Source: Ignavibacteriaceae bacterium (lineage in GTDB: Bacteria > Bacteroidota > Ignavibacteria > Ignavibacteriales > Ignavibacteriaceae). Taken from it: a stretch of 20,746 bases of DNA. The position numbers and the translations under genes are program-made. The notes below the pieces were generated by a model that ran no database searches, had not been told where the DNA came from, and was given only the letters and a program-made list of their open reading frames with translations. The stretch is from assembly GCA_023231105.1 (NCBI GenBank), contig JALNWB010000057.1, forward strand, positions 1-20,746, read 5' to 3'. This document shows, piece after piece, positions 15,850-20,746 of this stretch (the first letter of the stretch is position 1; each line of letters starts with the position of its first letter).

Positions 15850-16986
15850 ATGCAGCAAAACAGAAGAAATTTTTTAAAAACATCAGGATTAGCATTAGGT
15901 ACCGTTTTAGGTTCATCTTTTCCCGCTAACATTTTTTCAAGAGGAATTTCAAACACTATGAAATCATCAAAATTACAATTGCGGTTTCGTCCTTATACAT
16001 TAGAGTTGAAACATGTTTTTACAATTGCAACGAGTTCTCGTTCCACAACTCCCGTTATGCTTACGGAAATTGAATATGACGGAATTACCGGTTATGGTGA
16101 GGCTTCTATGCCTCCGTATCTCGGTGAAACTCAAGATACAGCAGCGGCATTTCTTGCGAAAGTAAATTTATCGCAATTTGAAAATCCATTTGAACTTGAA
16201 AATATTCTGAATTACGTTGATGCAATTGATGTAAAAAATCAAGCCGCCAAAGCTTCGGTGGATATTGCCATGCATGACCTGGTCGGGAAATTATTAAATC
16301 AACCGTGGTACAACATTTGGGGATTTGATAAAACTAAAACGCCGGTCACTTCATTTACCATTGGAATTGACAAGCCGGAAGTTGTTCGTCAAAAAGTTAA
16401 AGAAGCCGATGAATATAAAATTCTAAAAGTTAAACTCGGGAGAGAAACCGATAAAGAAATGATTGAAACTATTCGGTCAGTCACAGACAAGCCTATTACT
16501 GTTGATGTTAATCAAGGTTGGAAAGATAAGAATTTTGCTTTAGAGATGGCTCATTGGCTTAAAGAAAGAAATATTCTCTTCATAGAACAACCGATGCCGA
16601 AAGAAAATGTTGATGATAACGCCTGGCTTACAGAGCATTCGCCGCTTCCAACTATCGGTGACGAAGCAGTACAACGTTTGCCCGATGTAATAAAAGCCAA
16701 AGGTGTTTATTCCGGGATCAACATCAAATTGATGAAAAGTACGGGGATGCGCGAAGCTTATAAAATGCTTCTCTTAGCTCGTTCATTCGGAATGAAAGTG
16801 ATGCTCGGATGCATGACTGAAACTTCTTGCGCAATTTCTGCTGCTTCTCATCTTTCTCCGATGGTTGATTGGGCTGACCTTGATGGCGCATTGTTGATTG
16901 GGAACGACATTTTTTCAGGGACAAAAATTATTGATGGAAGAGTAACATTATCCGATAAGCCCGGGATCGGCATTGTTAAATTATAG
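15850..16986 (+). CDS. L-Ala-D/L-Glu epimerase-like enolase-superfamily enzyme with Tat signal
   Basis: A 378-residue protein. The N-terminus NRRNFLKTSGLALGTVLG is a twin-arginine signal (RRNFLK) with its hydrophobic stretch, so the folded enzyme is probably exported. The rest is a complete MLE-type enolase-superfamily protein: capping domain about 43-165, barrel about 166-365. Catalytic residues are readable: Lys193 and Lys195 (KVK), metal ligands Asp219 (VDVNQGW), Glu246 (FIEQP) and Asp271 (GDEA), opposite-face Lys293 (NIKLMKSTG), and the D343-L-D345 motif on the last strand that in this epimerase family binds the substrate ammonium group. It would interconvert L-Ala-D-Glu and L-Ala-L-Glu. 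TAGGAAAG overlapping the upstream stop is the ribosome binding site, so it is co-transcribed with the NlpC/P60 gene. Other dipeptide epimerase specificities remain possible. Confidence 0.9.
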   Translation: MQQNRRNFLKTSGLALGTVLGSSFPANIFSRGISNTMKSSKLQLRFRPYTLELKHVFTIATSSRSTTPVMLTEIEYDGITGYGEASMPPYLGETQDTAAAFLAKVNLSQFENPFELENILNYVDAIDVKNQAAKASVDIAMHDLVGKLLNQPWYNIWGFDKTKTPVTSFTIGIDKPEVVRQKVKEADEYKILKVKLGRETDKEMIETIRSVTDKPITVDVNQGWKDKNFALEMAHWLKERNILFIEQPMPKENVDDNAWLTEHSPLPTIGDEAVQRLPDVIKAKGVYSGINIKLMKSTGMREAYKMLLLARSFGMKVMLGCMTETSCAISAASHLSPMVDWADLDGALLIGNDIFSGTKIIDGRVTLSDKPGIGIVKL

Positions 16987-17000
16987 CGCGGCAAGCCGCA

Positions 17001-17032
17001 ATGGATGATGTCTGATTTTTGATGGATGATGT
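17001..17032. repeat. Short direct repeat in intergenic region
   Basis: Two 11-bp copies of ATGGATGATGT at 17001-17011 and 17022-17032, a 21-bp (two helical turn) period. They lie between the epimerase stop and the GH9 gene, about 100 bp upstream of the latter. This could be a regulator site or chance duplication. Confidence 0.4.
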
Positions 17033-17131
17033 AATGGCATCAAAGCGCCACAAATATCTGGCACAAAAAACAAAAAGTTACAGAACAATATTTTAATTGC
17101 ATCAAGATGAATCAACAAGGCTAATCAATTT

Positions 17132-18775
17132 ATGTTCAAAAAAAATCTTCTTATTATTTTATTCTTCTCATCAATTCAATTCAGTTGTAATGCGGCTGCA
17201 GGTGGCGAGATTTTTGTAAGAGCCAATCAAGTAGGTTTTTTACCGAATGATATAAAAACCGCAATAATCATGTCCAAAGGCAGTCTAACAAATACTTCAT
17301 TTAATATCATTAACGCCAAAAGTGAAAAAACTGTATTTAAAGGGAAAATAGATACAAGCCGTGGAAAGTGGGGAAATTTTCCGTTCAATTACCAAATTGA
17401 TTTTTCCCGAATAACGGATGTCGGTGTATATCATATCGAAATTGTGGACAAAAAATCTTTTACTTTTAAAATATCAAAAAATATTTATGATGGAATTACC
17501 GATTCACTATTATTATTTCTAAAAGTTCAGCGATGCGGTCCTACAAAACCATTTCTGCATGAGCCATGTCATCTTTACGATTCGCCACAAGTTATCGGAG
17601 ATGATGTTGAAGGGGGAATTGATGTAACCGGTGGTTGGCATGATGCCGGTGATTATGTAAAATTTCTGAATACAACTGCCTTAACTACCTACATGCTCTT
17701 GTTCAGTTATGAGTTTGATAAATCCAAATTCGAATTTGACCATAATAAAAACAATGAACCTGATATACTTGAAGAAGCGCGAATTGGTATTGATTGGATT
17801 TTAAGAGCTTGTTACAAAAAAAATAGATTTGTGACTCAAGTGCAAGATGTACGCGATCATGAAGAAATCTGGCGGTTACCGGAAAATGATTCTCTTCGAT
17901 ATGATAGACCGGCTTACACAGGAATCGGTAAAAACATGGTAGGTTTAGTTTCGGCTACTCTTTCATTAGCTTCACGAATTTGGCTTGAAAGATTTTCCGA
18001 TAAACAAAATGCCAATAAATGGCTTGCCGCCTCAAAAGAAATTTATCAAGTAAGAAACCAGGTGCCTGATGTTGATACAGTTCAATCAGGAATGTATCAG
18101 GACTCCCGCTTTTGGGGGAAGCTGGCTCTTGGCGCTATTGAACTTTATAAATCTACAAAAGAAATTAAATATTTAACCGATTCGTTTGTTTATGGAGACA
18201 GCGCAAAATCTGATTACTGGTGGAGCTGGGGAGACATAAATGCTTTGGCTCAATTTAGAATTGCAGAATATAATCCCCGGTTTAAAAATTATCTTCAAAA
18301 TAATCTTATTGCTTTTAACGAAAATAAGAACAAAATGACTTTCGGAGAGGGGACTAACTATTCTTGGGGAACAACTAATACGTTTCTTGGAATCGCCCTA
18401 CAGGCAATTCTTTGGAAAAAATTGACACGAAGTTCAGAGTATGATTCCCTAAAATTTTTTCAGAGTGATTATATCTTGGGAAAAAATCCATGGGGCATTT
18501 CATTCATTTATAATATCGGTAAAAATTTCAGCAAAAACTTTCACTCACAAATTGCACATTTTCATAACGATTATCTTCCGGGGGCAGTATCTGCCGGACC
18601 AGCCCCAAAATCTATATTAAACAATTATCAAATTCAAAGGTCGAACCTGAGCTATTCGGAATTTAATTCTGATGATGTTCTTTACTTTGATGATAAGGCA
18701 GACTACATAACTAATGAACCTACAATAGTTTCGAATGCAACGGCAATTTTTGTGTTCGGACAATTGGCAAGGTAG
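17132..18775 (+). CDS. Glycoside hydrolase family 9 with N-terminal Ig-like (CelD_N) domain
   Basis: A 547-residue exported protein: signal MFKKNLLIILFFSSIQFSC with Cys19 a possible lipidation site (imperfect lipobox). The CelD_N Ig-like domain spans about 26-115 (FVRANQVGFLPNDIKTAIIM). The GH9 (alpha/alpha)6 domain spans about 122-545. The nucleophilic-water/base pair is Asp171 and Asp174 in GGWHDAGDYVKF; the catalytic acid is Glu529 in DYITNEPTIVSNATA. YILGKNPWGISFIYNIGKNF is the usual GH9 loop before the substrate-binding HHR, but here the motif reads HSQ (471-473), so the second His and the Arg are missing. Family roles are endo-/exo-cellulase, xyloglucanase or exo-glucosaminidase; the altered motif makes classical endoglucanase action uncertain. 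Ribosome binding is weak (AAGG about 12 nt upstream). It appears to be a single-gene unit. Confidence 0.88.
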   Translation: MFKKNLLIILFFSSIQFSCNAAAGGEIFVRANQVGFLPNDIKTAIIMSKGSLTNTSFNIINAKSEKTVFKGKIDTSRGKWGNFPFNYQIDFSRITDVGVYHIEIVDKKSFTFKISKNIYDGITDSLLLFLKVQRCGPTKPFLHEPCHLYDSPQVIGDDVEGGIDVTGGWHDAGDYVKFLNTTALTTYMLLFSYEFDKSKFEFDHNKNNEPDILEEARIGIDWILRACYKKNRFVTQVQDVRDHEEIWRLPENDSLRYDRPAYTGIGKNMVGLVSATLSLASRIWLERFSDKQNANKWLAASKEIYQVRNQVPDVDTVQSGMYQDSRFWGKLALGAIELYKSTKEIKYLTDSFVYGDSAKSDYWWSWGDINALAQFRIAEYNPRFKNYLQNNLIAFNENKNKMTFGEGTNYSWGTTNTFLGIALQAILWKKLTRSSEYDSLKFFQSDYILGKNPWGISFIYNIGKNFSKNFHSQIAHFHNDYLPGAVSAGPAPKSILNNYQIQRSNLSYSEFNSDDVLYFDDKADYITNEPTIVSNATAIFVFGQLAR

Positions 18776-18842
18776 TGATGTTTTATTTTGATGCAGTTCA
18801 ATCTATAAATCTCTGATTGAGACAAATCTCCTTCATTTCACG

Positions 18843-18871
18843 TTGAAAATAGTTGATAATCAATATATAAT
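18843..18871 (+). promoter_or_regulatory. Sigma70-type promoter with palindrome in the spacer
   Basis: TTGAAA (18843-18848), 17-bp spacer, TATAAT (18866-18871). The predicted start of transcription is near 18878-18880. The spacer contains the perfect palindrome TTGAT-A-ATCAA (18853-18863), well placed for a repressor. The short leader this implies argues against the upstream TTG (18885) as translation start of the following gene. Confidence 0.65.
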
Positions 18872-18917
18872 TCAGGCATAGTGTTTGTTATATCTAAGTA
18901 TGAAAGATGAGACCACT

Positions 18918-20183
18918 ATGAAAAAGAAATTAAATTTAATACCTACCGGTATTAGTCTTGTAGATAAAGCCTGGGGAGGATTTTATCGCGGAGGCACTTA
19001 TCTATTAATCGGACAACGCAAATCAGGTAAAACATTAGTCGGGCTTCAATACGCAATGGAAAGCGCAAAAAATAAGGAAGTCTGCCTATTTTTTACAAGT
19101 ATGCGTCCGAAAGATTTAATGATCCATGCTGCGTCTATCGATTTTGATTTGCAATCTTATATGAATCAAAACTTAATTATTGTAGTTCGTGTTGCACCTC
19201 CTACTGATCTTTATGAATTAGGTAATCCTGATAATTTTTTAATTGAATATCTTAATGATATAGTTACGGTTGTTGATCAATACCAGCCAAACAGATTAAT
19301 ATTTGATGAATTAACCCATTTTATAGGATTTGAAAATCCACAAACTTTGGAACAAACCTATTTGCAAACTATAGAAACTATTGAAGATAAAAATGTTACA
19401 AGTCTATTTGTTGTAGCCGAACCGGCAACCCCGCTGGCACAGCTTCTTGTTGATGGAATTGTTCAGCATTCTACCGCTGTTATTTATTTGCAAAAACAAG
19501 CCGATGAAGAAGGAAAAGTTACCGGTGGACGCGCCACTATTACACCCAATGTTGGACACACTGAAGGTCAGTTTGTTACCGATTATTATATTGAACCTTA
19601 CAAAGGAGTATATTTCGATTTTGAACAAACACCTAAATTTCAAAATCCATTTCCGGTAGTAAATACTGTTGAATTACAGCAAGAGAAACCTTCTTTGATT
19701 CCTGCTTCAAATCAATCTTCAAAATATAAACCGCTTACAAATATTGATTTTGTACCCGAGAAATTTTCTTTTTCAAATTTGTATGATATAAATGATTTTA
19801 CGTTGATATTAAATAATCAGATTGCCCTCTATAAAAGTACAGGTCAACCGTTTACACTTTTTTCAATGAAACTTGATGAGATTGCCGAACGGCAAAAGAT
19901 TTTAACTATCAATCAGCTTCAGAACGCAATTCGTTTATCAACAGATAAAAAAGATAAACTCTGCATCGTAAATAACAAAATTTTAATTTTGGTGAGTAAG
20001 GCTGATGATAAGACATTAAATCAATTAGTCTCTAAAATAAGGGGCAACCTACCGAACTCTGATCCCAAATTTCAAGAAGTAATAATGAATTATCTTTTTG
20101 CATGCACCTATCAAGTAAATGATAAGGTAGAGAATGCAGAATATATTTTGCACGAAATATTAGAAGACGAACCCTCACGATGA
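18918..20183 (+). CDS. KaiC/RadA-like RecA-fold ATPase with degenerate GGDEF-like C-terminal domain
   Basis: A 421-residue protein from this ATG. The N-terminal RecA-like domain (about 1-235) begins TGISLVDKAWGGFYRGG and has Walker A GQRKSGKT (32-39) and a hydrophobic Walker B ending in Asp-Glu (NRLIFDELTHF), as in the KaiC/RAD55 group. After a linker of about 40 residues, the C-terminal part (about 285-415) follows the order of a GGDEF domain: LILNNQIALYKSTGQPFTLF, SMKLDEI, a stretch KLCIVNNKILILVSKAD where R-x-GGDEF-x-hhh would be, then LNQLVSKIRGNL and a final helix pair. The GGDEF signature itself is gone, so it cannot make cyclic-di-GMP and is probably a binding or regulatory module. The start is chosen for AAAGATGAG 6 nt upstream; ATG 18900 is the alternative. 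It overlaps the next gene by four bases (ATGA). Confidence 0.8.
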   Translation: MKKKLNLIPTGISLVDKAWGGFYRGGTYLLIGQRKSGKTLVGLQYAMESAKNKEVCLFFTSMRPKDLMIHAASIDFDLQSYMNQNLIIVVRVAPPTDLYELGNPDNFLIEYLNDIVTVVDQYQPNRLIFDELTHFIGFENPQTLEQTYLQTIETIEDKNVTSLFVVAEPATPLAQLLVDGIVQHSTAVIYLQKQADEEGKVTGGRATITPNVGHTEGQFVTDYYIEPYKGVYFDFEQTPKFQNPFPVVNTVELQQEKPSLIPASNQSSKYKPLTNIDFVPEKFSFSNLYDINDFTLILNNQIALYKSTGQPFTLFSMKLDEIAERQKILTINQLQNAIRLSTDKKDKLCIVNNKILILVSKADDKTLNQLVSKIRGNLPNSDPKFQEVIMNYLFACTYQVNDKVENAEYILHEILEDEPSR

Positions 20184-20746
20184 TGGAATCTGTTATGCAA
20201 AGAATCGTCGTCAAGATTTTCTTTCTTATAGTATTTTCATTAATGATTTTTCCTCAGAAAGCGGAACGATCTCCCAGAAAAGTAGATATCATTCGAGACG
20301 AAGCAATTCGTCAGATGAATATTGGTAAATACGGTGAAGCGATTGATTTGCTAAATAAAGTAGTTTCCGCATATCCGCAAGAAGTTGAAGGATATAATCT
20401 TCGAGGATTATCTTACGAAAAAAGGGATCAGTTGATGGAAGCCGTATATGATTTTCGCGCAGCAAGAAAAATTGCTCCCAACAATCAGGAAGTTGCGAAA
20501 AATTTAGCCAGAGCGACAAAGAATTGGTATGATCAGCTTTATCAAAAAATTGATGGGCACAGAAGAGAAATTGCCATCAATCCTGCAAAACCGGTTAACT
20601 ATTTAGAGATCGGTAAATGCCACAAAAATCTTGGGCAATGGGCAACGGCTGAAGAATGGTATGATGAATATCTAAAAAGGGAAGAAGGTTCAGCTGACGA
20701 AATTATTCGTTATACAGAAATTCTTGCACATAATAATCATATTGAA
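20180..20746 (+). CDS. Exported TPR protein, 3' truncated by window edge
   Basis: The frame starts at ATG 20180, sharing ATGA with the stop of the ATPase gene, and stays open to the right edge (189 codons seen). The N-terminus has a basic start and a hydrophobic stretch (VVKIFFLIVFSLMIFPQ), a signal peptide or anchor. TPR-type helix pairs follow: RDEAIRQMNIGKYGEAIDLL, EVEGYNLRGLSYEKRDQLME, VYDFRAARKIAPNNQEVAKN, and a later pair NYLEIGKCHKNLGQWATAEE. A second start at the next codon (ATG 20183) is possible. The four-base overlap suggests translational coupling with the KaiC-like ATPase and hence joint action, perhaps a cytoplasmic ATPase signalling to or assembled with a periplasmic TPR scaffold; that is inference. 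The function of the unseen C-terminal part is unknown. Confidence 0.85.
   Translation, partial: MMESVMQRIVVKIFFLIVFSLMIFPQKAERSPRKVDIIRDEAIRQMNIGKYGEAIDLLNKVVSAYPQEVEGYNLRGLSYEKRDQLMEAVYDFRAARKIAPNNQEVAKNLARATKNWYDQLYQKIDGHRREIAINPAKPVNYLEIGKCHKNLGQWATAEEWYDEYLKREEGSADEIIRYTEILAHNNHIE

Noticed and set aside
16988..16999. GC-rich hairpin GCGGCAAGCCGC just after the epimerase stop, considered as terminator
   Set aside because: Only a 4-bp usable stem and no T-tract follows.
18885..18887. TTG as start of the KaiC-like ATPase gene
   Set aside because: It would lie only about 6 nt after the predicted transcription start and has no Shine-Dalgarno; ATG 18918 or 18900 fits better.
1..20746. Mobile element, CRISPR, tRNA or phage signatures
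   Set aside because: No transposase, integrase, terminal inverted repeats, regularly spaced short repeats or cloverleaf structures were found on reading both strands.

Overview
The window is AT-rich and reads like a free-living member of the Bacteroidota/Chlorobi group, most likely an Ignavibacteria-type bacterium. The main reason is that two large secreted proteins end in a type IX-style C-terminal sorting domain with the N-x-P-N-P-F-N-P-[ST]-T-x-I-x-Y motif typical of that lineage. Genes mostly have purine-rich ribosome binding sites. One promoter (18843-18871) matches a sigma70-type -35/-10 pair with 17-bp spacing. I see no rRNA, tRNA, CRISPR array, transposase or integrase. The taxonomic call is inference from motif style, not from a marker gene.

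Layout. (1) 1-6109: two surface or secreted proteins made of fibronectin-III repeats. The first is cut by the left edge. The second is 1405 residues, complete, and followed by two tandem terminator-like hairpins. (2) 6259-14348: a Dlt-like acylation locus. On the plus strand are a membrane-anchored SGNH hydrolase, a stand-alone acyl carrier protein and an MBOAT acyltransferase. On the minus strand, converging on them, are two paralogous stand-alone adenylation enzymes of DltA size and motif content, followed by two paralogous GNAT acetyltransferases. (3) 14660-16986: a two-gene murein-peptide cassette, an exported SH3b-NlpC/P60 endopeptidase and a Tat-signal L-Ala-D/L-Glu epimerase-like enolase-superfamily protein. 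(4) 17132-18775: a GH9 glycosidase with an N-terminal Ig-like domain. (5) 18843-20746: a promoter, a KaiC/RadA-like ATPase fused to a degenerate GGDEF-like domain, and a translationally coupled TPR protein cut by the right edge.

How the genes may work together. In Gram-positive Dlt systems DltA activates D-alanine and loads it on DltC, and DltB (MBOAT) with DltD exports and transfers it to teichoic acid. All the needed functional classes are here in an apparently Gram-negative genome, with two unusual features: the adenylation enzyme is duplicated with different predicted substrate pockets, and there are two GNATs. A reasonable model (inference) is that one or two amino acids are activated, loaded on the single carrier protein, possibly N-acetylated by the GNATs, and then transferred by MBOAT plus SGNH onto an envelope glycan. 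The gap between the two adenylation genes holds a possible gene relic or a very small membrane-protein frame.
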